DNA of 64,000 nucleotides from Bufo bufo (lineage: Eukaryota > Chordata > Amphibia > Anura > Bufonidae), in assembly GCF_905171765.1 (NCBI RefSeq), contig NC_053390.1, positions 584,004,471 to 584,068,470 of the forward strand, written 5' to 3'. Of the stretch, positions 1 to 10,985 are shown piece by piece (position 1 is the stretch's first letter; every line of letters begins with the position of its first letter). The translations under genes and the position numbers were made by a program. The notes beneath the pieces were generated by a model. The model searched no databases, was not told where the DNA came from, and saw only the letters and a list, made by a program, of their open reading frames with translations.

Positions 1-322
1 GTCCTATTCTCTCCCTCACAGCAGCAGCAGCATCCTCTCCCTACACTAAGCACAGCAGAGTGACGTGCAGCGCTACGTGACTCCAGCTTATATAGAGGCT
101 GGGTCACATGCTGCACTGGCCAATCACAGCCATGCCATTAGTAGGCATGGCTGTGATGGCTTCTAAGGTCAGACAGTTCGCTTGTTGATTGGCTTTCAAA
201 AAGCACTAAGAAATCACTGAACCCAAACTTTTACTGAAATGTTCGGGTTCGGGTCGGGGGTCCAAAAATCCTAAAGTTCGGTACGAACCTGAACTTTACA
301 GTTCGGGTTCGCTCAACCCTAA
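1..322 (-). mobile_element. hAT-like element terminus, cut by window edge
   Basis: This matches 19231-19504 almost base for base: a CAG-rich stretch, a TATA/CCAAT region, then G-rich 'gttcggg' motifs ending in gggttcgctcaaccctaa. Read on the minus strand it begins ttagggttgagcgaac, the usual start of this frog hAT-like family. In the 19 kb copy the same end lies upstream of a minus-strand BED-finger transposase relic, so it is taken as the transposase 5' end. The body lies left of the window, so neither the target duplication nor the coding part can be checked. Confidence 0.7.
85..124 (-). promoter_or_regulatory. TATA/inverted CCAAT pair in hAT end
   Basis: On the minus strand a TATA-like box (ctatataagc, about 88-97) lies about 25 bp downstream of an inverted CCAAT box (ATTGG, 120-124). 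The same arrangement recurs at 19314-19322, with CCAAT mutated, and a related one at 61607-61653. This suggests the transposase promoter of this hAT group. The function is inferred from position only. Confidence 0.45.
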
Positions 323-1390
323 TAGCAAGCGATCAAAAAGTTATATGCACCCCAAAATAGTGCCAATCAAACCGTCATCTCATCCCGCAAAAATGATACC
401 CTACCTAAGACAATCGCCCAAAAAATAAATAAACTATGGCTCTCAGAGTATGGAGACACAAAAACATGATTTTTTTTTGTTTCAAAAATCATATTATTGT
501 GTAAAACTTAAATAAATAAATAAATAAAAGTATACATATTAGGTATTGCCATGTCCATAACAACCTGCTCTATAAAATATCCCATGATCTAACTCCTCAG
601 GTGAACACCATAAAAAATAAAAGCGGTGTCAAAAAAGCCATTTTGTCACCTTACATCACAAAAAGTGTAATAGCAAGCGACCAAAAAGTCATACCTCCCC
701 CCCAAAAAAATAGTGCCAATCAAACCGTCATCTCATCCCGTAAAAATGATAACCTAAGACAATCGCCCAAAAAATTAAAAATAAATATGGCTCTCAGACT
801 ATGGCTACACTAAAACATGATTTTCTTTTTATTTCAAAAATGATATTATTGTGTAAAACTAATAAATAAAAAAAGTATACAAATTAGATATCGCTGCATC
901 TGTAAGAACCTGCTGTATAAAGATATCACATGAACTAACCCCTCAGGTGAACACTGTAAAAATAAAATGGTGTACAAAAATCTATTTTTTGTCACCTTAC
1001 ATCACAAAAAGTGTAATACCAAGTAATCAATGAGTCATACGCACCCCAAAATCATACCAATCAAACCGTCATCTCATCCCGCAAAAAATAAGACCCTACC
1101 TAAGACAATCGCCTAAAAAAAAAAAAAACTATGGCTCTCAGACTATGGAGACAATAAAACATGATTTTTTTTTGTTTCAAAAATGCTGTTATTGTGTAAA
1201 ACTTAAATAAATAAAAAAGTATACATATTAGGTATTGCCACATCCGTAAGAACATGCTGTGTAAAAATATCACATGACCTAACCCCTCAGATGAACACCG
1301 TAAAAAAATTTTTTTCAAAAAAGCAATTTTTGTCACCTTTCATCACAAAAAGTGTAATACCAAGCGATCAAAAGTCATATGTACCCTTAA
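323..1390. repeat. ~340-bp tandem units of an AT-rich repeat
   Basis: Three successive units share the block 'caccttacatcacaaaaagt' followed by 'gtaata.caagc' (at about 650, 994 and 1333) and 'ctatggctctcagactatgg' (about 440, 786 and 1130). The spacing is 340-346 bp. The first unit starts abruptly at the hAT end (323), so the hAT element probably inserted into this array. No coding potential is convincing; the short ORFs are shadows. Confidence 0.75.
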
Positions 1391-2653
1391 ATAGTACCAA
1401 CAAAACTGCCACCTTATCCTGTAGTTTCCAAAATGGGTCTGAGTTTCTACTCTAGGGGTGCATCAGGGGGTCTTCAAATGTGACATGGAAACTTAGAATT
1501 ATCCCAGTGAAATCTGCCTTCCAAAAATATATGGCATTCCTTTCCTTCTGCGCCCTGCCCGTACAGAAGTTTACGACCACATATGGGGTGTTTCTGTCAA
1601 CTACAGAATCAGGGTAATAAATATTGAGTTTTGTTTGGCTGTTAACCCTTGCTTTGTTCCTGAAAAAAATGGATTAAGATGGAAAATGTGCCAAAAAAGT
1701 GAAATTCTGAAATTTTATCTCCATTTTTCTTTAATTCTTGTGGAAAACCTAAAGGGTTACCAAAGTTTGTAAAATGAGATTTGAATACCTTGAGGGGTGT
1801 ATTTTCCAAAATGGGGTAACTTTATTGGAGTTTCTACTCTAGGGGTGCATCATGGGGTCTTCAAATGTGACATGGCCACTTAAAATTATCCCAGTGAAAT
1901 CTGCCCTCCAAAAACCATATGGCGTTCCTTTCCTTCTGCGCCATGCCATGTGCCTGTACAGCAGTTTACAACCACATATGGTGTGTTTCTGTAAACTAAA
2001 GAATCAGGGCAATAAATATAGAGTTTTGTTTGGCTGTTATCCCTTGCTTTGTTACTGGAAAAAATGGATTAAAATGGAAAATCTGCCAAAAAAGGGAGAT
2101 TCTGAAATGTCATCTACATTTTCCTTTAATTCTTGTAGAACAACTAAAGGGTTAACAAAGTTTGTAAAATCAGTTTTGAATACCTTGAGGGGCGTAGTTT
2201 CTAAAATGGGGTAATTTTTGGGTGGTTTCTAATATGTAAGCCTCACAAAGTGACTTCAGACCTGAACTGGTCCTTAAAAAGTGGGTTTTGGAAATTTTCT
2301 GAAAAATTTCAAGATTTGCTTCTAAACTTCTAAGCCTTCTAACGTCCCCTAAAAATAAAATGGCATTCACAAAATGATCCAAACATAAAGTAGACATATG
2401 GGAAATGTAAAGTAATAACTATTATATGGGGTATCACTATCTGTTTTAAAGCAGAGAAATTGAAATTTGGAAAAATATTGACTGAAATTTACCACTATCA
2501 TGAAGTACAATGTGTCACGAGAAAACAATATCAGAATGGATTGGATAAGTAAAAGCGTTCCAAAGTTATTACCACATAAAGTGACACATGTCAGATTTGC
2601 AAAATTCGGCCTGGGATTTTAGGTGAAAAGTGGCCCGCTACTGAAGGGGTTAA
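1391..2653. mobile_element. ~390-bp tandem units and TTAA terminus of a non-autonomous DNA element
   Basis: Two diverged units begin with 'gagtttctactctaggggtg' (about 1441 and 1830) and contain ggcattcctttccttctgcg-like blocks. The stretch ends tgaaggggttaa (TTAA at 2650-2653), the typical terminus of TTAA-target (piggyBac- or Kolobok-like) non-autonomous elements. It probably forms one element with 323-1390 whose left end is off-window or replaced by the hAT. No transposase ORF is present. Confidence 0.55.
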
Positions 2654-3562
2654 GATGTAATTACATGCAACACTCTTGGCATCTGTATGGGGATGAACGA
2701 TCTCTGCAGTTTATCCCCATACAGATTTTCATCCCTGCTGGGCAATATGCTGGTAACAAACATGTGCTGCATAGATGGTGGATTGCCCTACAACTGCCAT
2801 CTTATTTTTCTTAGTTTTTTTTTTTTGTGTGTGTGTGTAATCGGTGGTATATTTACACTGGGCAATAATCAGGAGTGAGTGTTTGTAGGAGCAAATCTTC
2901 CCAATACTTTCCCCGCTAATCTGCCAATATTAGAGTGCTCTAGGAGAATAATCAATGTATCATCTTGTGCACAGTTACAGATTAATTACATCCACCTAAA
3001 CAACACAGGAGAAAATAAAATACATATTACTATAGCTTCTTGGACAACTACATGTTTATTTGGTCAGCCAACTACAAGGGGAATAGCATGTTTTTTAGAA
3101 TCATATGTTTTTTCTAATAAAGCTGCTCATTTTATTAATTTTTTCAAACTATTTGAAAATTTAATAGTATTTAAAAAAAAAAACTCAAGTCTCAAGTAAA
3201 AAAAAAAGTTAATGTACTCACGTTAGATTTTAATGAAGTATTTCCAACACCAAGTTTTGAGAAATGCGTAATAACTGTCTGTCAGCTACAGGATATGAGT
3301 CCATTTCAAACTGTTCTAATTGCTGTCCTGAAAATCTGTTATTCTGACTCATATTTCAGGGAATGATTATAATAATATGTCCATCCACATATGGTTTGTT
3401 GTATTTCTTCTCATACTATCAAAAAATGATGCTGGTCTTATACTATACTAGTATGTAGATAAATAAGTAAAATTCTATGTTAAGGCGCCCAGTGTTCCAC
3501 ATATTCTATAGTCTGGCAATTCTTTCCACATTGCAACATACCTTGGAATTACAAAAATCATC
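2654..3562. other. No gene recognised
   Basis: A-T rich sequence with a hairpin at 2683-2724 (ctgtatgg pairing with ccatacag), a T run and short GT run near 2815-2840, and an A-rich stretch at 3170-3210. The open frames here are short, overlap and show no recognisable domain. Confidence 0.6.
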
Positions 3563-3570
3563 CTTGTGGG

Positions 3571-4744
3571 TAGGGATGAGCGAATCGACTTCGGATGAAA
3601 CATCGGAAGTCGATTCACATAAAACTTTGTTTCAATAATGTACGGAGCGGGAGCTCCATACATTATTTGAATGGTAAAACACTTGGTAACACTGACATGG
3701 AAAAGGATCTAGGAATTTTAATAAAGAGCAAACTAAGCTGCAAAAACCTTAGTCAGGCAGCTGCTGCCAAGGCAAATAAGATAATGGGTTGCATCAAAAG
3801 GGGAATAGATGCCCGTGATGAGAACATATTCCTACTACTTTACAAATCGCTAGTCAGACCACACATGGAGTACTGTGTACAGTTCTGGGCTCCAGTGAAC
3901 AAGGCTGACATAGCAGAGCTGGAGAGGGTTCAGAGGAGGGCAACTAAAGTAATAACTGGAATGGGGCAACTACAGTACCCTGAAAGATTATCAAAATTAG
4001 GGTTATTCACATTAGAAAAAAGACGACTGAGGGGAGATCTAATTACTATGTATAAATATATCAGGAGTCAGTACAGAGATCTCTCCCATCAACTATTTAT
4101 CCCCAGGACTGTGACTGTGACGAGGGGACATCCTCTGCGTTTGGAGGAAAGAAGGTTTGTACACAAACATAGAAGAGGATTCTTTACGGTAAGAGCAGTG
4201 AGACTATGGAACTCTCTGCCTGAGGAGGTGGTGATGGTGAGTACAATAAAGGAATTCAAGAGGGGCCTGGATGTGTTTCTGGGGTGTAATAATATTACAG
4301 GCTATAGCTACTAGAGAGGGGTCGTTGATCCAGGGAGTTATCTGATTGCCTGATTGGAGTCGGGAAGAAATTTTTTATTCCCCTAAAGTGGGGAAAATTG
4401 GCTTCTACCTCACAGGGTTTTTTTGCCTTCCTCTGGATCAACTTGCAGGATAACAGGCCGAACTGGATGGACAAATGTCTTTTTTCGGCCTTATGTACTA
4501 TGTTACTATGTATTGGCTCTGATGAGCCGAAGTTATTACTCTGCAAAGTCTCGCGAGACTTTGCATAATAACTCCATAACTCTACTGTAAAAAAACCTTT
4601 CCCATTTGCAAAATAATAACTTTGGCTCATCGGAGCCAATACATTCTAATACTGTATGGAGCTTCCGCCCCGTACAGTATTGAAACGAAGTTTTATGCAA
4701 ATCGACTTCAGATGTTTCATCCGAAGTCGATTCGCTCATCCCTA
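3571..4744. mobile_element. hAT-type palindromic MITE with 8-bp TSD, split by a LINE
   Basis: The left end tagggatgagcgaatcgact is mirrored at the right end (agtcgattcgctcatcccta). Flanks are a perfect 8-bp direct repeat, cttgtggg (3563-3570 and 4745-4752), diagnostic of hAT transposition. The arms also pair internally (gagctccatacatt against aatactgtatggagct). A LINE tail (about 3675-4512) sits in the centre, so the MITE proper is about 335 bp. No transposase is encoded. Confidence 0.9.
3675..4512 (+). pseudogene. CR1/L2-like LINE ORF2 C-terminal fragment
   Basis: The open frame to 4314 encodes the post-RT C-terminal region of a CR1/L2-type (jockey-superfamily) ORF2. Readable motifs in order are MEKDLGILIKSK, QAAAAKANKIMGCIKRG, LVRPHMEYCVQFWAP, ELERVQRRATK, LGLFTLEKRRLRGDLITMYK and RAVRLWNSLPEEVV. 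It then stops at TGYSY and runs into a 3' UTR ending in tatgttactatg. It lacks the endonuclease and RT catalytic core, as expected of a 5'-truncated LINE copy. The reading frame upstream of 3675 belongs to the host MITE. The same family recurs on the minus strand at 21226-30715. Confidence 0.88.
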
Positions 4745-5029
4745 CTTGTGGGCTGTGTAGTGTTATCGAGTCATCACAACAATATGGGGAGTCTCTCCTC
4801 CTGTGCTTCATGGCTGCTGAGTACCTTGTCTCTATGTTAGATAAGCTACTAAAGAAAATCAATTAAGTGACTGACACCTCTAATTAAAAACAAATAATTG
4901 GAAAATATTACATGATGGTGTGATTTTGGATTTTTTTTTTAAATATTTTAGTATGGTTTATACATCGGAATAAAAGAATGAGACAGGCGAGTTGGGGAAA
5001 TATTTTAACTCTTTGGAGTTTAATACTAC

Positions 5030-5555
5030 TGTTGAGTGAATCAGAGCATTTGAAGCGGAATTCGATCCGAAGTTTGGGAAAAATTTGATTTGTGATAACA
5101 AATAAATTTTTCCTAAAATGGTGGCTGAAAATAAAAAAATATATACTTGCCTCATTCACTTGATCGCAGAGAGGCCATCCGCTCCGTCTTGATTGAAGAA
5201 ACCTGTGTGCGGCCAGTGTGATCACGTGGTGACATCATCATGCTCGCTGCAGGTTCTTTGGCAGGTTTTCACAATCAAGATGGAAGCAGACGGCCTCTCT
5301 ATGAGCAAATGGACGAGGTAAGTATAATTTTTTTAACCCTTGAGCACCTGAATGTGAGTCTCAGATGCCGCGATCGAACGCAACATCTGAGTAGTTAAAT
5401 GACGGGGCAGTGCTATCGCTGTTCCCTGTCATTGCGCCTGCTCCATAGAGTGAAAAGCGATCCATGATGAAGTAATTCATAATGAATCAAATTTCTTGAT
5501 GAAGTTTGGCGAAGCTGACGAATCCAATTTTTCTAAACTTTACCCATCACTATTT
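5030..5555. mobile_element. Palindromic hAT-like MITE relic
   Basis: The left part reads gttgagtgaatcagagcat, resembling the terminus at 61420 (cattgagcgaatcaaagcat). An interior fold-back pairs 5145-5195 (acttgcctcattcacttgat...) with 5271-5326 (...atggacgaggtaagtata). The right end, ttacccatcacta, is also hAT-like. No clean target duplication was found, so the boundaries are approximate. Confidence 0.5.
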
Positions 5556-5559
5556 ATTA

Positions 5560-5949
5560 CTCTAAGTCCAGAACAAAGGGAGATATTAGAGGCACAATTA
5601 ACCCTGACAGAATTTAAATGATCAATTTCAGCATCCTGTTAAAATAGATCACCAAGCCCAGATGGTATTTCCATGGAGGTTTATCAAAAGAATCAAGAAA
5701 TTGTTGCAAAGGAATTATTAGAGACATTAGCTTATGTTGACAAGAAGGGAGATCTGAACATGGAGACCTAATCCTAATTGTAAACAAAGAAAGAGTCAGA
5801 TGGAACCGAATTCAAGTAGGCCCAATACTATTACCAAGGATATTGGTGGACAGATTAAGAAAAGTAATCTCAACGTTGATTTATGAGGATAAATGTGGGT
5901 TCATGCGGGGGCAAAACCACTGCCATTAACATTCAAACATTATATTTAG
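5560..5949 (+). pseudogene. L1/Tx1-like reverse transcriptase fragment
   Basis: Split over frames, the sequence reads as L1-type RT: S-P-x-PDGISMEVYQKN around 5655-5700, then VDRLRKVISTLIYEDKCGFM at about 5848-5907, and K-TTAINIQTLYL at the end after a frameshift. These correspond to the RT blocks around the conserved PDG and CGF motifs in L1/Tx1 ORF2. There are stops and at least two frame changes. It is truncated on both sides, on the right by the hAT-like end at about 5950. Confidence 0.65.
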
Positions 5950-6789
5950 AGATGAGCGAATAAAAAAAAAAATTGATTAGCCGGTTCACCGAATTTTGGG
6001 GAAAAATTCTGTTCAATCCGCATATATTCGCTGTGAATTTCGTAAAAAAAAACGGCTATTTCCTGGCTGCAGAGAGACTTTATAGTGGTGTAGAACACTG
6101 TGCCTTGCAGTAACACGCATAGGCAGTCTGATTTGGTAGTGAAATAATACTGTGAGGGCGTATGACGTGCAGATGACAGGCGTCGCCCTTAGAATCACTG
6201 TACACTTCATTTATTTGGGCAGTCACGGGGCCAAAATTGACCAAATAACTCAAGTGTGAAATCAGCCTTACAGGTCGATGTTAGCACCAAGAAGAAGCGC
6301 ACTCCTTTTACACCATTGTCAGGTGATTCCACATAGATGTCTACAGAACCTGTTCTAGTAAACGCTTATACAAGTAGAGCCCCCCCAGACAGAGTGGAGA
6401 GGGTGTCAGCAGTAAGTTTGTGTTGACGTCACTGATTATTTTGCCCTTCCTCTCATCCGTCAGAACAATAACCCACAAAAAACGGTTCCGGTCTGTGGAG
6501 TTTCCACCTTCACTCGGTCAGCAATCCATCAGTATTGCCAATCCCCAAAAAACTGGAGTGGATCCAAAACAGAGATGACACGTTTACGGAATATTTGCAA
6601 GTCTTCTGTGTTTTGTACCCACTCCTGCTTTTGGCTGCCAAATCATAAGCCAATTCTGATGGGACCATACAGGCCTAACAGCTGCTACATAGAGAGGATC
6701 CATTGTGTTTCTCATTTTGCCTTTCTTCTGACAGATCAGAAGAAGGATCAAAAAAATTATGATGTCATCCAAGCCAAAAAGGCTAAATA

Positions 6790-7310
6790 GTGGCCCAGTC
6801 ATGAAGTGGGGAGGGTGGGAACAGCATGAGAAGTCCACATAGTGGCCCTATGACATAGTGGTGAGATGGAAGCAGCATGAGGAGACCACAGAGTGACACA
6901 ATGACAGAGTGTGAAGGTGGCGGCAGCATCAGAAGACCACAGAGTGGCAAGGTGACATAGTGTGGAGGTGGCAGCTGCATGAGGAGACCACATAGTGGCA
7001 AGGTGACATAGTGTAGAGGTGGAGGCAGCATCAGGAGGCAACAGAGTGGCAAGGTGACATATTGTCGAGGTGGCAGCAGCATTAGGAGACCACAGAGTGG
7101 CAAGGTGACATAGTGTGGAGGTGGCAGCAGCATCAGGAAGCCACAGAGTGGCAAGGTGACATAGTGTGGAGGTAGCAGCAGCATGAGGAGACCACAGAGT
7201 CACCCAGTGACATAATGTGGAGGTGGCAGCAGCATCAGGAGGCCACAGAGTGGAAAGTTGACATGGAGGTGGGTGACAATACCAGTACCTGCTGAAGATG
7301 GTGGGTGAAA
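6790..7310. repeat. ~57-bp minisatellite
   Basis: About nine tandem units contain gtggcagcagcat, aggagaccacagagtgg and caaggtgacatagtg. Unit length is near 57 bp with single-base drift. Because the unit is a multiple of three it gives long spurious open frames on the minus strand (repeated LCGLLM / HYVTLPL strings). Its place next to a hAT transposase tail suggests it belongs to that element. Confidence 0.85.
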
Positions 7311-7399
7311 TAAGGATCACTTGGCATCAGATGTGTGGCATCAGGCAGGTGGCAGCATCAGAATAGTAGCTGGGGCAGGTAGCCAGAAGAAATCGGTCT

Positions 7400-7743
7400 C
7401 TTTTGTCAAAGTGTTGGTGTGGCACCATGGATGATCTAGTCTGATGCATCAGGAATTGGTGGGTGGAAATACTGGCTGATCCACGCCTGATTCATCTTGA
7501 CAAAGGTCAGTCTCTGGACAGGTGAGTTCTTCTTGGGGTAACTATGGCCCCCGCCGCACTAAACACCCGCTCTGATGCCACACTACTGGCCGGGCAGGAC
7601 AGCTTTTCCAGGGCAAACTTAGCCAGTTGCGGCCACAAATCCAGTTTGGCTGCCCAGTAGTTCAGCGGATCTTCAATGATGGCTGGCAGGGTACACTCCA
7701 AGTATGCCACCCCCTGCTGGTTTAGGTTCTGCTCTAGAGGCAA
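7400..7743 (-). pseudogene. hAT transposase C-terminal dimerisation fragment
   Basis: The minus frame contains YWAAKLDLWPQLAKFALEKL, then SCPASSVASERVFSAAG and VTPRRTHLS, the classic hAT dimerisation signature (W..K..P.LA..A...L..PASS..SER.FS..G). Downstream it continues F-V-K-M-N-Q-A-W toward 7460. Everything N-terminal, including the BED finger and RNase H-like catalytic region, is absent; upstream sequence is an LTR. It is a dead fragment. Confidence 0.85.
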
Positions 7744-7744
7744 A

Positions 7745-8250
7745 TGGAGTCCAGGTAATGAAGAAAAAGGAGCATTTATTTCTCAGTTGCTCAAACAGAA
7801 AAAACAGAACAGTCTCTTGTGTTAATTCACACACAAAATAACAGCGAGCTTCACCTGGCTCCTTTATTGGAATGAGTCCTGTCCTGGCCGATCGCACAGC
7901 CACATAAAGATTTCCCCCAGGATGCTGGGCGCTCTGTATGCATGTGTCGGGGTCCAGGCCTCAGCTCCACACACTGCAAAAGCTACCCAGGCTCACAGTA
8001 GCTTCCTTCCTTCTCCTCCCAGGTGAGGTTGCTGCCTGAAAATTTAAATCCCAGCTCCAAAACCTGGTCCTGGAATGTGGGGAGTAGGCACCCGCCCAAC
8101 TCTTTACCTACTCCCAATAAAAGCCGGCCCGGATTTGGCTTTGCAGCCATACTAAGTATTAAAGGTGTCAACAGCTTCTGCTGTTAACACATAAAATCCG
8201 GCTCTTACCTCACCGAGGCCATCAATTACGATACCCTGCACCTTACCACA
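7745..8250 (-). mobile_element. Solo LTR (gypsy-like), minus strand
   Basis: It shares with 42331-42919 the blocks gagccggcccggat-, ggctttgcagc-atacta and ggctcttacctcaccgagg. Read on the minus strand it has LTR layout: a 5' part with ggtaagagccgg, then polyadenylation-like signals (caataaaggagcc and aaataaatgctcc). No gag or pol is nearby, so it is a solo or truncated LTR. The end points are uncertain because no clear target duplication was found. Confidence 0.6.
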
Positions 8251-8486
8251 CATATTACATCTGATACCTCATATATATAATCCAGATAGTTAGTGGTAGA
8301 TAGTATAGGTTAGTTAGTGAATAGGTTAGCTGATAGGTTTCAGTGTAGGGTGTTAGGTACATTAGTTAGTTTGCTCAGTCATATATATAATCCAGATAGT
8401 TAGTGTGAGATAGTGTAGGTTAGTTAGTGAATAGTGTAGCTGATAGGGTCCAGTGCAGGGTGTAGTGTAGGTTAGATAGAGATATA
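8251..8486. repeat. Two ~109-bp tandem units (hAT 5' region)
   Basis: The block tcatatatataatccagata followed by gttagtg occurs at about 8269 and 8378, each followed by gttagttagtgaatag and gctgatagg. It probably belongs to the 5' leader of the plus-strand hAT relic whose transposase begins near 10986. Confidence 0.6.
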
Positions 8487-8919
8487 GGGCCAGATTTATC
8501 ATTAGCTCAAGTCAAAATAATGGAGTGAAAAGTCGCAAATCTTTGCGCAATCGCTAAAACTGCGCAATAATGTATGACTTTTATTGGCTCTGCGCTATGC
8601 TCACCAATTTTCTGAAAGTGGGTGTGTTTTCTTATGTAAATGAATCTCTAGACAAATTTACTGTTGCGACAATTTAAAAAGTCGCTAAAAATTGCGCAAT
8701 TTCACTCCAGTGAGGACCATGCTTATCTTATGCGACTTTTTAATAGAACATGCAACTTTTTCGTAAAGACGTGCAACTTTTGTAAAGCCGCTTACTGAAG
8801 GATAAACTGCGACCGTCAAACCACATTTATCACAGTATTAAAGGACCATTAATAATAAATCTGACTTTGGACATATGTAAAAGTGGAGTAAGATGCAAGT
8901 GTAATGATAAATCTGGCCC
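8487..8919. mobile_element. Palindromic MITE with gggccagatttatca ends
   Basis: The ends are perfect inverted repeats: gggccagatttatcatta at the left and taatgataaatctggccc at the right. The flanks share ata, a short target duplication. The interior holds repeated gcgcaat / gcgacttt motifs and no ORF. The superfamily is unresolved; a 3-bp target would fit PIF/Harbinger, although ATA is not its usual TWA. Confidence 0.75.
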
Positions 8920-9045
8920 ATAGTATAGTGTAGCCTTTTGCTGTCTGTAGTCTGTTGCTGTGTTTTAGGGTTTCGTGTGCTAGGATTATTGTCAGCGTCT
9001 TTTGTCTTCGAAAAAAAAAAAGTATTTTGCTGTGTTTTAGTGTTA

Positions 9046-9511
9046 GTCTACTTTCATACTCACATTTTGGCTTTCCGTTTGTGAGGTCCGTTCAGGGCTC
9101 TCACAAGCGGTCCAAAACGAATCAGTTTGCATTCTAATACATTCTGAATGGAAAAGGATCCGCTCATAATGCATCAGTTTGCATCAGTTCAGTCTCTATT
9201 CCGCTTCGGAGACGGACACCAAAACATTGCTTGCAGCGTTTTGGTGTCCGTCTGATGAAACTGAGCCAAACGGATCCATCCTGGCACACAATGTAAGTCA
9301 ATGGGGATGGATCTGTTTTCACTGACACAATCTGGTACAATAGAAAACGGATCCATCCTCCATTGACTTTCAATGGTGTTCAAGATGGATCCGTCTTGGC
9401 TATGTTAAAGATAATACAAACGGATCCGTTCTGAAAGGATGCAGATGGTTGTATTATCTGAACGGATCCGTCCATGATGGATCCGCACAAAACGCAAGTG
9501 TGAAAGTAGCC
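9046..9511. mobile_element. Harbinger-like MITE (CTACTTTCA ends), TTA target
   Basis: The left end gtctactttcatactcac mirrors the right end gcaagtgtgaaagtagcc. TTA flanks both sides (9043-9045 and 9512-9514). The interior has several inverted ggatccgt / acggatcc pairs and no ORF. It is related to the MITE at 56110-56610. The 3-bp TTA target and TIR type support PIF/Harbinger, but no transposase is present to prove it. Confidence 0.8.
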
Positions 9512-9514
9512 TTA

Positions 9515-10656
9515 GGCCGGACAAGATGCGGGTGTGTTGGGGGAAAATGCACGATTTTTCTGCGCGAGTGCAAAGCGTTTTAATGCGTTGGGTAGATTTT
9601 CTTTTTTTCCATTATAACATGGTTGTAAGGGAAAATAATAGCATTCTTTATACAGAATGCTAAGTAAATTAGGGATGGAGGGGTTAAAAAAATAAAAATA
9701 AAATTTAACTCACCTCATCCACTTGTTCGCGCAGCCCGGCTTGTCTTCTTTCTTCTTCTTTAAGGACCTGGGAGGAAAAGGACCTTTGGTGACGTCACTG
9801 AGCTCATCACCAGTGATGGCCAGTTCGCAGTGTTCGCCAGCAAACACATGCGGGCTGCCATATTAACTCACAAGTCCGGCGATGCACAGGTAAGTCCTTA
9901 CCTGTGCCTGTGGCGGGAGCCGGTCTGAAACAAATGCGGTCACCGGGAGCAGGCAGTTCCGAGAACAGTCCGATGAAGCCTGCCGGCGGCTGTTCTTGGA
10001 ACTGCCTGCTCCCGGTGACCGCATTTGTTTCAGACCGGCTTGCACACAGGCATAGGTAAGGGCTTACCTGTGCATCACCGGACTTGTGAGTCAAGAAGGC
10101 AGCTTGCATGTGTTCGCTGGCGAACTGGCCATCACTGCTCATCACATGGTCCGTCACATGGTCCATCACCATGGTGATGGACCATGTGATGAGTGCAGTG
10201 ACGTCACCAAAGGTCCTTTTCCTCCCAGGTCCTCAAAGTAGAAGAAAGAAGACAAGTGGATGAGGTGAGTTTATTTTTTTTATTTTTTTTTTTAACCCCT
10301 CCATCCCTATATTATTTTCCCTTGTAACCATGTTATAGGGAAAATAATAAAGATCGGGTCCCCATCCCGATCGTTTCCTAGCAACCATGCGTGAAAATCG
10401 CACCGCATCCGCACTTGCTTGCGAATGCTCGCGATTTTTACGCAGCCCCATTCACTTCTATGGGGCCTGTGTTGCGTGAAAAACACACAATATAGAGCTT
10501 GAATGCGATTTTCACGCAATGCACAAGTGATGCGTGAAAATCACAGCTCATGTGCACAGTGCCATTGGAGTGAATGGGTCCGGATTCAGTGCGGGTGCAA
10601 TGAGTTCATCTCACACATTGCACTTGCGCGGAATTCTCGCCCGTGTGAAAGGGGCC
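9515..10656. mobile_element. Harbinger-like palindromic MITE, TTA target
   Basis: It is flanked by TTA (9512-9514 and 10657-10659); the right end reads gcccgtgtgaaaggggcc. Subterminal blocks ccattataacatggtt and gggaaaataata occur on both sides. The core is a large nested palindrome (about 9740-10250) including gacgtcac motifs, catggtccatcaccatggtgatggaccatg, and an inner fold-back of caaatgcggtcaccgggagc. The same family appears at 34723 and 45787. Confidence 0.82.
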
Positions 10657-10985
10657 TTACTGTTTTAGGGTTTCGTGTGCTAGGGAGAGATTATTGTCAG
10701 CGTCTTTTGTCTGTGAAAAAAACTTAAAAAAAAGTCTTTGGCTGTGTTCTAGTGTTACTGTTTTAGGGTTTTGTGTGCTAGGGAGGGATGATTGTCAGCG
10801 TCTTTTGTCTGTGAAAAACAAAACAAAAAAAAAAGTATTTTCCTGTCTGTTTTTCTGTCATTCTCTTAGGGTTTCATTTCTATTCTATTTCATTTTTGCC
10901 CCATTGTCCCCAACCCAATAAAGTTTACCCAAACTCCCTCATTTTCTTTCTATATTTTTTTCTGTTGTGATCATTTGGTCAAATC

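Larger units (their letters stand above)
5950..7743 (-). mobile_element. hAT relic: terminus, unique region, minisatellite, transposase tail
   Basis: The left end agagatgagcgaat (about 5948) resembles hAT termini. A poorly recognisable stretch (6240-6785) follows, then a minisatellite (6790-7310) and a minus-strand transposase C-terminus (7400-7743). The right side is replaced by an LTR at about 7745. The order suggests the 3' end of a minus-strand hAT. The continuity of 5950-6785 with the rest is inferred. Confidence 0.5.
8930..10855. repeat. ~93-bp tandem units split by two MITEs
   Basis: Units carry 'gttttagggtttcgtgtgct' then 'attgtcagcgtcttttgtct' and a run of A. Copies lie at about 8952-9045, 10660-10756 and 10757-10850. 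The first and second are separated by two MITEs (9046-9511 and 9515-10656) inserted at one TTA. The array directly precedes the hAT transposase start and is likely its 5' leader. Confidence 0.8.

Noticed and set aside
6783..7320. Overlapping 133- and 173-codon minus-strand frames with repeated LCGLLM-type strings
   Set aside because: They arise from a ~57-bp minisatellite whose unit length is a multiple of three; no domain or start context.
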